Shown one piece after another: positions 26,974 to 39,670 of a stretch of 64,000 bases of DNA. The notes below the pieces were generated by a model, which was not told the DNA's origin, made no database searches, and worked only from the letters and a program-made list of their open reading frames with translations. The stretch comes from Taudactylus pleione (lineage: Eukaryota; Chordata; Amphibia; Anura; Myobatrachidae). Each line of letters begins with the position of its first letter. Position 1 is the first letter of the stretch. The stretch lies in assembly GCA_031769625.1 (NCBI GenBank), contig JAUIMM010000483.1:6082001-6146000 (forward strand), given 5' to 3'. A program made the position numbers and the translations under genes.

Positions 26974-29139
26974 GGTTAGGCACTTACAGGAGCATTAGGG
27001 TTAGGCAATTACAGGAGGGGTAAGGGTAGGCACTATGTGAGACAGTTAGGGTTAGGCACTTACCCCAACGGTTAGGGTTAGGCACTAGGAGGGAGAGTTA
27101 GGGTTAGGCACTTACAGGAGGTGTAGAGTTAGGCACTAGGATAGGATACACAGTTAGGGTTAGGCACTTACAGGAGGGATAGGGTTAAGCACTAGGAGAG
27201 ACAGTTAAGGATAGGTACTTACAGGAGGGGTAGGGTTTGGCACTTACAGGAGGGGTAGGGTTAGGCACTAGGGGGGACAGTTAGGGTTAGGCACTTACAG
27301 GAGGGATAGGGTTAGGCACTAGGAGAGACAGTTAGGGTTAGGCACTAGAAGAGACAGTTAGGGTTAGGCACTTACAGGAGGGGTAGGGTTAGGCACTAGG
27401 AGAGACAGTTATGGTTAAGCACTTACAGGAGGGGTAGGGTTAGGCACTAGTGGGGACAGTTATGGTTAAGCACTTACAGGAGGAGTAGGGTTAGGCACTA
27501 GGAGAGACAGTTATGGTTAAGCAATTACAGGAAGGGTAGGCTTAGGCACTAGGGTGGACAGTTATGGTTAAGCACTTACCGGAGGGGTAGGGTTAGGCAC
27601 TAGGGGGGACAGTTAGGGTTAGGCACTTACAGGAGGGGTAGCGTTAGGCACTAGGAGAGACAGTTAGGGTTAGGCACTAGAAGAGACAGTTAGGGTTAGG
27701 CACTTACAGGAGGGGTAGGGTTAGGCAGTAGGAGAGACAGTTATGGTTAAGCACTTACAGGAGGGGTAGGGTTAGGAACTAGTGGGGACAGTTATGGTTA
27801 AGCACTTACAGGAGGAGTAGGGTTAGGCACTAGGAGAGACAGTTAGGGTTAGGCACTTACAGGAGGAGTAGGGTTAGGCACTAGGAGAGACAGTTATGGT
27901 TAAGCACTTACAGGAGGGGTAGGGTTAGGCACTAGGAGAGACAGTTAGGGTTAGGCACTTACAGGAGGGATAGGGTTAGGCACTAGGAGAGACAGTTAGG
28001 GTTAGGCACTTACAGGAGGGGTAGGGTTAGGCACTAGGAGAGACAGTTAGGGTTAGGCACTTACAGGATCGGTAGGGTTAGGCACTAGGAAAGACAGTTA
28101 GGGTTAGGCACTTATCGGAGGGTTAGGCACTAGGAGGGACAGTTATGTTTAGGCACTTACAGGAGGGGTAGGTTAGGCACAAGGAGAGACAGTTAGGTTT
28201 AGGCACTTACAGGAGGGGTAGGGTTGGACACTAGGAGAGACAGTTAGGGTTAGGCACTAGAAGGGACAGTTAGGGTTAAGCACTTACAGGAGGGATAGGG
28301 TTAGGCACTAGGAGAGACAGTTAGGGTTAGGCACTAGAAGGGACAGTTATGTTTAGGCACTTACAGGAAGGGTAGGTTAGGCACTAGGAGGGACAGTTAT
28401 GTTTAGGCACTTACAGGAGGGGTAGGTTAGGCACTAGGAGGGACAGTTATGTTTAGGCACTTACAGGAGGGGTAGGGTTAGGCACTAGGAGGGACAGTTA
28501 TGGTTAGGCACTTACAGGAGGGGTAGGGTTAGGCACTAGGAGAGACAGTTAGGGTTAGGCACTTATCGGAGGGTTAGGCACTAGGAGGGACAGTTATGTT
28601 TAGGCACTTACAGGAGGGGTAGGGTTAGGCACTAGGGGGGATAGTTATGGTTAGGCACTAGAAGGGACAGTTAGGGTTAAGCACTTACAGGAGGGATAGG
28701 GTTAGGCACTAGGAGAGACAGTTAGGGTTAGGCACTAGAAGGGACAGTTAGGGTAGGCACTCACAGGAGTGGTAGGGTTAGGCAGTAGGGGGGACAGTTA
28801 GGGTTTAGCACTTACAGGAGGGATAGGGTTAGGCACTAGGAGAGACAGTTAGGGTTAGGCACTTACAGGAGGGGTAAGGTTAGGCACAAGGAGAGACAGT
28901 TAGGGTTAGGCACTTATCGGAGGCTTAGGCACTAGGAGGGACAGTTATGTTTAGGCACTTACAGGAGGGGTAGGGTTAGGCACTAGGAGGGACAGTTATG
29001 TTTAGGCACTTACAGGAGGGGTAGGGTTGGGCACTAGGAGAGAAAGTTAGGGTTAGGCACTAGAAGGGACAGTTAGGGTTAAGCACTTACAGGAGGGATA
29101 GGGTTAGGCACTAGGAGAGACAGTTAGGGTTAGGCACTA

Positions 29140-29234
29140 GATTTGATTTGGTGCTAGATCCACCAACCTGAGGCACCCTTGCAAGTGTCCAAAGGCACCC
29201 CAGGGTGCCACGGTGCTTAGTTTGGGAACCACTG
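29140..29234 (-). mobile_element. hAT-like end fragment in satellite, copy 10
   Basis: Intact terminal sequence. First fragment of the first 7,391-bp unit, with its partner at 36,531. Confidence 0.8.
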
Positions 29235-32184
29235 GGTTAGGCACTTACAGGAGCATTAGGGTTAGGCAATTACAGGAGGGGTAAGGGTAGGCACTATGTG
29301 AGACAGTTAGGGTTAGGCACTTACCCCAACGGTTAGGGTTAGGCACTAGGAGGGAGAGTTAGGGTTAGGCACTTACAGGAGGTGTAGAGTTAGGCACTAG
29401 GATAGGATACACAGTTAGGGTTAGGCACTTACAGGAGGGATAGGGTTAAGCACTAGGAGAGACAGTTAAGGATAGGTACTTACAGGAGGGGTAGGGTTTG
29501 GCACTTACAGGAGGGGTAGGGTTAGGCACTGGGGGGACAGTTATGGTTAAGCTCTTACAGGAGGGATAGGGTAAGGCACTAGGAGAGACAGAGGTTTAGG
29601 CACTTACAGGAGGGGTAGGGTTAGGCACAAGGAGAGACAGTTAGGGTTAGGCACTTACAGGAGGGGTATGGTTAGGCACTAGGGGGGACAGTTATGGTTA
29701 AACACTTACAGGAGGGATAGGGTTAGGCACTAGGAGAGACAGTTAGGGTTAGGCACTTACAGGAGGGGTAGGCTTAGGCACTAGGGTGGACAGTTATGGT
29801 TAAGCACTTACCGGAGGGGTAGGGTTAGGCACTAGGGGGGACAGTTAGGGTTAGGCACTTACAGGAGGGATAGGGTTAGGCACTAGGAGAGACAGTTAGG
29901 GTTAGGCACTAGAAGAGACAGTTAGGGTTAGGCACTTACAGGAGGGGTAGGGTTAGGCACTAGGAGAGACAGTTATGGTTAAGCACTTACAGGAGGGGTA
30001 GGGTTAGGCACTAGTGGGGACAGTTATGGTTAAGCACTTACAGGAGGAGTAGGGTTAGGCACTAGGAGAGACAGTTATGGTTAAGCAATTACAGGAAGGG
30101 TAGGCTTAGGCACTAGGGTGGACAGTTATGGTTAAGCACTTACCGGAGGGGTAGGGTTAGGCACTAGGGGGGACAGTTAGGGTTAGGCACTTACAGGAGG
30201 GGTAGCGTTAGGCACTAGGAGAGACAGTTAGGGTTAGGCACTAGAAGAGACAGTTAGGGTTAGGCACTTACAGGAGGGGTAGGGTTAGGCAGTAGGAGAG
30301 ACAGTTATGGTTAAGCACTTACAGGAGGGGTAGGGTTAGGAACTAGTGGGGACAGTTATGGTTAAGCACTTACAGGAGGAGTAGGGTTAGGCACTAGGAG
30401 AGACAGTTAGGGTTAGGCACTTACAGGAGGAGTAGGGTTAGGCACTAGGAGAGACAGTTATGGTTAAGCACTTACAGGAGGGGTAGGGTTAGGCACTAGG
30501 AGAGACAGTTAGGGTTAGGCACTTACAGGAGGGATAGGGTTAGGCACTAGGAGAGACAGTTAGGGTTAGGCACTTACAGGAGGGGTAGGGTTAGGCACTA
30601 GGAGAGACAGTTAGGGTTAGGCACTTACAGGAGGGGAAGGGTTAGGCACTAGGAAAGACAGTTAGGGTTAGGCACTTATCGGAGGGTTAGGCACTAGGAG
30701 GGACAGTTATGTTTAGGCACTTACAGGAGGGGTAGGTTAGGCACAAGGAGAGACAGTTAGGTTTAGGCACTTACAGGAGGGGTAGGGTTGGACACTAGGA
30801 GAGACAGTTAGGGTTAGGCACTAGAAGGGACAGTTAGGGTTAAGCACTTACAGGAGGGATAGGGTTAGGCACTAGGAGAGACAGTTAGGGTTAGGCACTA
30901 GAAGGGACAGTTATGTTTAGGCACTTACAGGAGGGGTAGGTTAGGCACTAGGAGGGACAGTTATGTTTAGGCACTTACAGGAGGGGTAGGTTAGGCACTA
31001 GGAGGGACAGTTATGTTTAGGCACTTACAGGAGGGGTAGGGTTAGGCACTAGGAGGGACAGTTATGGTTAGGCACTTACAGGAGGGGTAGGGTTAGGCAC
31101 TAGGAGAGACAGTTAGGGTTAGGCACTTATCGGAGGGTTAGGCACTAGGAGGGACAGTTATGTTTAGGCACTTACAGGAGGGGTAGGGTTAGGCACTAGG
31201 GGGGATAGTTAGGGTTAGGCACTTACAGGAGGGATAGGGTTAGGCACTAGGAGAGACAGTTAGGGTTAGTCACTAGAAGAGACAGTTAGGGTTAGGCACT
31301 AACAGCAGGGGTAGGGTTAGGCACTAGGAGAGACAGTTATGGTTAAGCACTTACAGGAGGGGTAGGGTTAGGCACTAGTGGGGACAGTTATGGTTAAGCA
31401 CTTACAGGAGGAGTAGGGTTAGGCGCTAGGCGAGATAGTTAGGATTAGGCACTAAGAGAGAGTTAGGGTTAGGCACTTACAGGAGGAGTAGGGTTAGGCA
31501 CTAGGAGAGACAGTTATGGTTAAGCACTTACAGGAGGGGTAGGGTTAGGCACTAGGAGAGACAGTTAGGGTTAGGCACTTACAGGAGGGGTAGGGTTAGG
31601 CACTAGGACAGACAGCTAGGGTTAGGCACTTACAGGAGGGGTAGGGTTAGGCACTAGGAGAGACAGTTAGGGTTAGGCACTTATCGGAGGGTTAGGCACT
31701 AGGAGGGACAGTTATGTTTAGGCACTTACATGAGGGGTAGGTTAGGCACAAGGAGAGACAGTTACGGTTAGGCACTTACAGGATGGGTAGGGTTGGGCAC
31801 TAGGAGAGACAGTTAGGGTTAGGCACTAGAAGGGACAGTTAGGGTTAAGCACTTACAGGAGGGATAGGGTTAGGCACTAGGAGAGACAGTTAGGGTTAGG
31901 CACTAGAAGGGACAGTTATGTTTAGGCACTTACAGGAGGGGTAGGTTAGGCACTAGGAGGTACAGTTATGTTTAGGCACTTACAGGAGGGGTAGGTTAGG
32001 CACTAGGAGGGACAGTTATGTTTAGGCACTTACAGGAGGGGTAGGGTTTGGCACTAGGAGGGACAGTTATGGTTAGGCACTTACAGGAGGGGTAGGGTTA
32101 GGCACTAGGAGAGACAGTTAGGGTTAGGCACTTACAGGAGGGGTAGGGTTGGGCACTAGGAGAGACAGTTAGGGTTAGGCACTA

Positions 32185-32279
32185 GATTTGATTTGGTGCT
32201 AGATCCACCAACCTAAGGCACCCTTGCAAGTGTCCAAAGGCACCCCAGGGTGCCACGGTGCTTAGTTTGGGAACCACTG
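32185..32279 (-). mobile_element. hAT-like end fragment in satellite, copy 11
   Basis: Carries the ACCTAAGG change. It lies 3,045 bp after copy 10, the same spacing as 22,520 to 25,565 and 36,531 to 39,576. Confidence 0.8.
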
Positions 32280-34650
32280 GGTTAGGCACTTACAGGAGCA
32301 TTAGGGTTAGGCAATTACAGGAGGGGTAGTGGTAGGCACTATGTGAGACAGTTAGGGTTAGGCACTTACCCCAACGGTTAGGGTTAGGCACTAGGAGGGA
32401 GAGTTAGGGTTAGGCACTTACAGGAGGTGTAGAGTTAGGCACTAGGATAGGATACACAGTTAGGGTTAGGCACTTACAGGAGGGATAGGGTTAAGCACTA
32501 GGAGAGACAGTTAAGGATAGGTATTTCAGGAGGGGTAGGGTTTGGCACTTACAGGAGGGGTAGGGTTAGGCACTAGGGGGGACAGTTATGGTTAAGCACT
32601 TACAGGAGGGATAGGGTAAGGCACTAGGAGAGACAGTTAGGTTTAGGCACTTACAGGAGGGGTAGGGTTAGGCACAAGGAGAGACAGTTAGGGTTAGGCA
32701 CTTACAGGAGGGGTAGGCTTAGGCAATAGGGTGGACAGTTATGGTTAAGCACTTACCGGAGGGGTAGGGTTAGGCACTAGGGGGGACAGTTAGGGTTAGG
32801 CACTTACAGGAGGGATAGGGTTAGGCACTAGGAGAGACAGTTAGGGTTAGGCACTAGAAGAGACAGTTAGGGTTAGGCACTTACAGGAGGGGTAGGGTTA
32901 GGCACTAGGAGAGACAGTTATGGTTAAGCACTTACAGGAGGGGTAGGGTTAGGCACTAGTGGGGACAGTTATGGTTAAGCACTTACAGGAGGAGTAGGGT
33001 TAGGCACTAGGAGAGACAGTTAGGGTTTGGCACTTACAGGAGGAGTAGGGTTAGGCACTAGGAGAGACAGTTATGGTTAAGCACTTACAGGAGGGGTAGG
33101 GTTAGGCACTAGGAGAGACAGTTAGGGTTAGGCACTTACAGGAGGGATAGGGTTAGGCACTAGGAGAGACAGTTAGGGTTAGGCACTTATCGGAGGGTTA
33201 GGCACTAGGAGGGACAGTTATGTTTAGGCACTTACAGGAGGGGTAGGTTAGGCACAAGGAGAGACAGTTAGGGTTAGGCACTTACAGGAGGGGTAGGGTT
33301 GGGCACTAGGAGATACAGTTAGGGTTAGGCACTAGAAGGGACAGTTAGGGTTAAGCACTTACAGGAGGGATAGGGATAGGCACTAGGAGAGACAGTTAGG
33401 GTTAGGCACTAGAAGGGACAGTTATGTTTAGGCACTTACAGGAGGGGTAGGTTAGGCACTAGGAGGGACAGTTATGTTTAGGCACTTACAGGAGGGGTAG
33501 GTTAGGCACTAGGAGGGACAGTTATGTTTAGGCACTTACAGGAGGGGTAGGGTTAGGCACTAGGAGGGACAGTTATGGTTAGGCACTTACAGGAGGGGTA
33601 GGGTTAGGCACTAGGAGAGACAGTTATGTTTAGGCACTTACAGGAGGGGTAGGGTTAGGCACTAGGGGGGACAGTTAGGGTTAGGCACTTACAGGAGGGA
33701 TAGGGTTAGGCACTAGGAGAGACAGTTAGGGTTAGTCACTAGAAGAGACAGTTAGGGTTAGGCACTAACAGGAGGGGTAGGGTTAGGCACTAGGAGAGAC
33801 AGTTATGGTTAAGCACTTACAGGAGGGGTAGGGTTAGGCACTAGTGGGGACAGTTATGGTTAAGCACTTACAGGAGGAGTAGGGTTAGGCACTAGGCGAG
33901 ATAGTTAGGATTAGGCACTAGGAGAGAGTTAGGGTTAGGCACTTACAGGAGGAGTAGGGTTAGGCACTAGGAGAGACAGTTATGGTTAAGCACTTACAGG
34001 AGGGGTAGGGTTAGGCACTAGGAGAGACAGTTAGGGTTAGGCACTTACAGGAGGGGTAGAGATAGGCATTAGGACAGACAGTTAGGGTTAGGCACTTACA
34101 GGAGGGGTAGGGTTAGGCACTAGGAGAGACAGTTAGGGTTAGGCACTTATCGGAGGGTTAGGCACTAGGAGGGACAGTTATGTTTAGGCACTTACATGAG
34201 GGGTAGGTTAGGCACAAGGAGAGACAGTTACGGTTAGGCACTTACAGGAGGGGTAGGGTTGGGCACTATGAGAGACAGTTAGGGTTAGGCACTAGAAGGG
34301 ACAGTTAGGGTTAAGCACTTACAGGAGGGATAGGGTTAGGCACTAGGAGAGACAGTTAGGGTTAGGCACTAGAAGGGACAGTTATGTGTAGGCACTTACA
34401 GGAGGGGTAGGTTAGGCACTAGGAGGTACAGTTATGTTTAGGCACTTACAGGAGGGGTAGGTTAGGCACTAGGAGTGACAGTTATGTTTAGGCACTTACA
34501 GGAGGGGTAGGGTTTGGCACTAGGAGGGACAGTTATGGTTAGGCACTTACAGGAGGGGAAGGGTTAGGCACTAGGAGAGACAGTTAGGGTTAGGCACTTA
34601 CAGGAGAGGTAGGGTTGGGCACTGGGAGAGACAGTTAGGGTTAGGCACTA

Positions 34651-34745
34651 GATTTGATTTGGTGCTAGATCCACCAACCTGAGGCACCCTTGCAAGTGTC
34701 CAAAGGCACCCCAGGGTGCCAAGGTGCTTAGTTTGGGAACCACTG
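34651..34745 (-). mobile_element. hAT-like end fragment in satellite, copy 12
   Basis: Carries GCCAAGGTGC in place of GCCACGGTGC, shared only with the copy at 42,042. Confidence 0.8.
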
Positions 34746-36530
34746 GGTTAGGCACTTACAGGAGCATTAGGGTTAGGCATTTACAGGAGGGGTAGGGGTA
34801 GGCAGTATGTGAGACAGTTAGGGTTAGGCACTTACCCCAATGGTTAGGGTTAGGCACTAGGAGGGAGAGTTAGGGTTAGGCACTTACAGGAGGTGTAGAG
34901 TTTGGCACTAGGATAGGATACACAGTTAGGGTTAGGCACTTACAGGAGGGTTAGGGTTAAGCACTAGGAGAGACAGTTAAGGATAGGTACTTTCAGGAGG
35001 GGTAGGGTTTGGCACTTACAGGAGGGGTAGGGTTAGGCACTAGGGGGGACAGTTATGGTTAAGCACTTACAGGAGGGATAGGGTAAGGCACTAGGAGAGA
35101 CAGTTAGGTTTAGGCACTTACAGGAGGGGTAGGGTTAGGCACAAGGAGAGACAGTTAGGGTTAGGCACTTACAGGAGGGGTATGGTTAGGCACTAGGGGG
35201 GACAGTTATGGTTAAACACTTACAGGAGGGATAGGGTTAGGCACTAGGAGAGACAGTTAGGGTTAGGCACTTACAGGAGGGGTAGGCTTAGGCAATAGGG
35301 TGGACAGTTATGGTTAAGCACTTACCGGAGGGGTAGGGTTAGGCACTAGGGGGGACAGTTATGGTTAGGCACTTACAGGAGGGATAGGGTTAGGCACTAG
35401 GAGAGACAGTTAGGGTTAGGCACTAGAAGAGACAGTTAGGGTTAGGCACTTACAGGAGGGGTAGGGTTAGGCACTAGCAGAGACAGTTATGGTTAAGCAC
35501 TTACAGGAGGGGTAGGGTTAGGCACTAGTGGGGACAGTTATGGTTAAGCACTTACAGGAGGAGTAGGGTTAGGCACTAGGAGAGACAGTTATGGTTAAGC
35601 ACTTACAGGAGGGGTAGGCTTAGGCACTAGGGTGGACAGTTATGGTTAAGCACTTACCGGAGGGGTAGTGTTAGACACTAGGAGAGACAGTTAGGGTTAG
35701 GCACTTACAGGAGGGATAGGGTTAGGCACTAGGAGAGACAGTTAGGGTTAGGCACTTACAGGAGGGGTAGGGTTAGTCACTAGGAGAGACAGTTAGGGTT
35801 AGGCACTTACAGGAGGGGTAGGGTTAGGCACTAGGAGAGACAGTTATGGTTAGGCACTTATCGGAGGGTTAGGCACTAGGAGGGACAGTTATGGTTAGGC
35901 ACTTACAGGAGGGGTAGGGTTAGGCACTAGGAGAGACAGTTAGGGTTAGGCACTTATCGGAGGGTTAGGCACTAGGAGGGACAGTTATGTTTAGGCACTT
36001 ACAGGAGGGGTAGGGTTAGGCACTAGGGGGGATAGTTATGGTTAGGCACTAGAAGGGACAGTTAGGGTTAAGCACTTACAGGAGGGATAGGGTTAGGCAC
36101 TAGGAGAGACAGTTAGGGTTAGGCACTAGAAGGGACAGTTAGGGTAGGCACTCACAGGAGTGGTAGGGTTAGGCAGTAGGGGGGACAGTTAGGGTTTAGC
36201 ACTTACAGGAGGGATAGGGTTAGGCACTAGGAGAGACAGTTAGGGTTAGGCACTTACAGGAGGGGTAAGGTTAGGCACAAGGAGAGACAGTTAGGGTTAG
36301 GCACTTATCGGAGGCTTAGGCACTAGGAGGGACAGTTATGTTTAGGCACTTACAGGAGGGGTAGGGTTAGGCACTAGGAGGGACAGTTATGTTTAGGCAC
36401 TTACAGGAGGGGTAGGGTTGGGCACTAGGAGAGAAAGTTAGGGTTAGGCACTAGAAGGGACAGTTAGGGTTAAGCACTTACAGGAGGGATAGGGTTAGGC
36501 ACTAGGAGAGACAGTTAGGGTTAGGCACTA

Positions 36531-36625
36531 GATTTGATTTGGTGCTAGATCCACCAACCTGAGGCACCCTTGCAAGTGTCCAAAGGCACCCCAGGGTGCC
36601 ACGGTGCTTAGTTTGGGAACCACTG
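36531..36625 (-). mobile_element. hAT-like end fragment in satellite, copy 13
   Basis: Intact terminal sequence. First fragment of the second 7,391-bp unit. Confidence 0.8.
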
Positions 36626-39575
36626 GGTTAGGCACTTACAGGAGCATTAGGGTTAGGCAATTACAGGAGGGGTAAGGGTAGGCACTATGTGAGACAGTTA
36701 GGGTTAGGCACTTACCCCAACGGTTAGGGTTAGGCACTAGGAGGGAGAGTTAGGGTTAGGCACTTACAGGAGGTGTAGAGTTAGGCACTAGGATAGGATA
36801 CACAGTTAGGGTTAGGCACTTACAGGAGGGATAGGGTTAAGCACTAGGAGAGACAGTTAAGGATAGGTACTTACAGGAGGGGTAGGGTTTGGCACTTACA
36901 GGAGGGGTAGGGTTAGGCACTGGGGGGACAGTTATGGTTAAGCTCTTACAGGAGGGATAGGGTAAGGCACTAGGAGAGACAGAGGTTTAGGCACTTACAG
37001 GAGGGGTAGGGTTAGGCACAAGGAGAGACAGTTAGGGTTAGGCACTTACAGGAGGGGTATGGTTAGGCACTAGGGGGGACAGTTATGGTTAAACACTTAC
37101 AGGAGGGATAGGGTTAGGCACTAGGAGAGACAGTTAGGGTTAGGCACTTACAGGAGGGGTAGGCTTAGGCACTAGGGTGGACAGTTATGGTTAAGCACTT
37201 ACCGGAGGGGTAGGGTTAGGCAGTAGGGGGGACAGTTAGGGTTAGGCACTTACAGGAGGGATAGGGTTAGGCACTAGGAGAGACAGTTAGGGTTAGGCAC
37301 TAGAAGAGACAGTTAGGGTTAGGCACTTACAGGAGGGGTAGGGTTAGGCACTAGGAGAGACAGTTATGGTTAAGCACTTACAGGAGGGGTAGGGTTAGGC
37401 ACTAGTGGGGACAGTTATGGTTAAGCACTTACAGGAGGAGTAGGGTTAGGCACTAGGAGAGACAGTTATGGTTAAGCAATTACAGGAAGGGTAGGCTTAG
37501 GCACTAGGGTGGACAGTTATGGTTAAGCACTTACCGGAGGGGTAGGGTTAGGCACTAGGGGGGACAGTTAGGGTTAGGCACTTACAGGAGGGGTAGCGTT
37601 AGGCACTAGGAGAGACAGTTAGGGTTAGGCACTAGAAGAGACAGTTAGGGTTAGGCACTTACAGGAGGGGTAGGGTTAGGCAGTAGGAGAGACAGTTATG
37701 GTTAAGCACTTACAGGAGGGGTAGGGTTAGGAACTAGTGGGGACAGTTATGGTTAAGCACTTACAGGAGGAGTAGGGTTAGGCACTAGGAGAGACAGTTA
37801 GGGTTAGGCACTTACAGGAGGAGTAGGGTTAGGCACTAGGAGAGACAGTTATGGTTAAGCACTTACAGGAGGGGTAGGGTTAGGCACTAGGAGAGACAGT
37901 TAGGGTTAGGCACTTACAGGAGGGATAGGGTTAGGCACTAGGAGAGACAGTTAGGGTTAGGCACTTACAGGAGGGGTAGGGTTAGGCACTAGGAGAGACA
38001 GTTAGGGTTAGGCACTTACAGGAGGGGTAGGGTTAGGCACTAGGAAAGACAGTTAGGGTTAGGCACTTATCGGAGGGTTAGGCACTAGGAGGGACAGTTA
38101 TGTTTAGGCACTTACAGGAGGGGTAGGTTAGGCACAAGGAGAGACAGTTAGGTTTAGGCACTTACAGGAGGGGTAGGGTTGGACACTAGGAGAGACAGTT
38201 AGGGTTAGGCACTAGAAGGGACAGTTAGGGTTAAGCACTTACAGGAGGGATAGGGTTAGGCACTAGGAGAGACAGTTAGGGTTAGGCACTAGAAGGGACA
38301 GTTATGTTTAGGCACTTACAGGAGGGGTAGGTTAGGCACTAGGAGGGACAGTTATGTTTAGGCACTTACAGGAGGGGTAGGTTAGGCACTAGGAGGGACA
38401 GTTATGTTTAGGCACTTACAGGAGGGGTAGGGTTAGGCACTAGGAGGGACAGTTATGGTTAGGCACTTACAGGAGGGGTAGGGTTAGGCACTAGGAGAGA
38501 CAGTTAGGGTTAGGCACTTATCGGAGGGTTAGGCACTAGGAGGGACAGTTATGTTTAGGCACTTACAGGAGGGGTAGGGTTAGGCACTAGGGGGGATAGT
38601 TAGGGTTAGGCACTTACAGGAGGGATAGGGTTAGGCACTAGGAGAGACAGTTAGGGTTAGTCACTAGAAGAGACAGTTAGGGTTAGGCACTAACAGCAGG
38701 GGTAGGGTTAGGCACTAGGAGAGACAGTTATGGTTAAGCACTTACAGGAGGGGTAGGGTTAGGCACTAGTGGGGACAGTTATGGTTAAGCACTTACAGGA
38801 GGAGTAGGGTTAGGCGCTAGGCGAGATAGTTAGGATTAGGCACTAAGAGAGAGTTAGGGTTAGGCACTTACAGGAGGAGTAGGGTTAGGCACTAGGAGAG
38901 ACAGTTATGGTTAAGCACTTACAGGAGGGGTAGGGTTAGGCACTAGGAGAGACAGTTAGGGTTAGGCACTTACAGGAGGGGTAGGGTTAGGCACTAGGAC
39001 AGACAGCTAGGGTTAGGCACTTACAGGAGGGGTAGGGTTAGGCACTAGGAGAGACAGTTAGGGTTAGGCACTTATCGGAGGGTTAGGCACTAGGAGGGAC
39101 AGTTATGTTTAGGCACTTACATGAGGGGTAGGTTAGGCACAAGGAGAGACAGTTACGGTTAGGCACTTACAGGATGGGTAGGGTTGGGCACTAGGAGAGA
39201 CAGTTAGGGTTAGGCACTAGAAGGGACAGTTAGGGTTAAGCACTTACAGGAGGGATAGGGTTAGGCACTAGGAGAGACAGTTAGGGTTAGGCACTAGAAG
39301 GGACAGTTATGTTTAGGCACTTACAGGAGGGGTAGGTTAGGCACTAGGAGGTACAGTTATGTTTAGGCACTTACAGGAGGGGTAGGTTAGGCACTAGGAG
39401 GGACAGTTATGTTTAGGCACTTACAGGAGGGGTAGGGTTTGGCACTAGGAGGGACAGTTATGGTTAGGCACTTACAGGAGGGGTAGGGTTAGGCACTAGG
39501 AGAGACAGTTAGGGTTAGGCACTTACAGGAGGGGTAGGGTTGGGCACTAGGAGAGACAGTTAGGGTTAGGCACTA

Positions 39576-39670
39576 GATTTGATTTGGTGCTAGATCCACC
39601 AACCTAAGGCACCCTTGCAAGTGTCCAAAGGCACCCCAGGGTGCCACGGTGCTTAGTTTGGGAACCACTG
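39576..39670 (-). mobile_element. hAT-like end fragment in satellite, copy 14
   Basis: Carries the ACCTAAGG change. Partner of 32,185 at an offset of 7,391. Confidence 0.8.

Larger units (their letters stand above)
22025..28640 (+). repeat. Higher-order region related to 28,640-35,250 at offset 6,620 bp
   Basis: The hAT fragments at 22,520 and 25,565 recur at 29,140 and 32,185, and the variant ACAGGAAGGG at 23,471 recurs at 30,091; all three offsets are 6,620 bp. Inside it, about 26,040-27,270 is an extra copy of about 21,682-22,911 (offset 4,359). After it the offset changes to 4,056 (23,471 to 27,527), which implies a net loss of 303 bp. This is a mosaic, so the limits are approximate. Confidence 0.75.
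28493..35883 (+). repeat. 7,391-bp higher-order unit, copy 1
   Basis: Matches the next 7.4 kb at a constant offset of 7,391 bp. Anchors are the hAT fragments at 29,140, 32,185 and 34,651 (recurring at 36,531, 39,576 and 42,042) and ACAGGAAGGG at 30,091 (37,482). The copies look almost identical. One visible difference is GGGGAAGGG near 30,634, which reads GGGGTAGGG in copy 2. It is the longest exact-period tandem duplication in the window and probably very recent. Ends are located to within tens of bases. Confidence 0.88.
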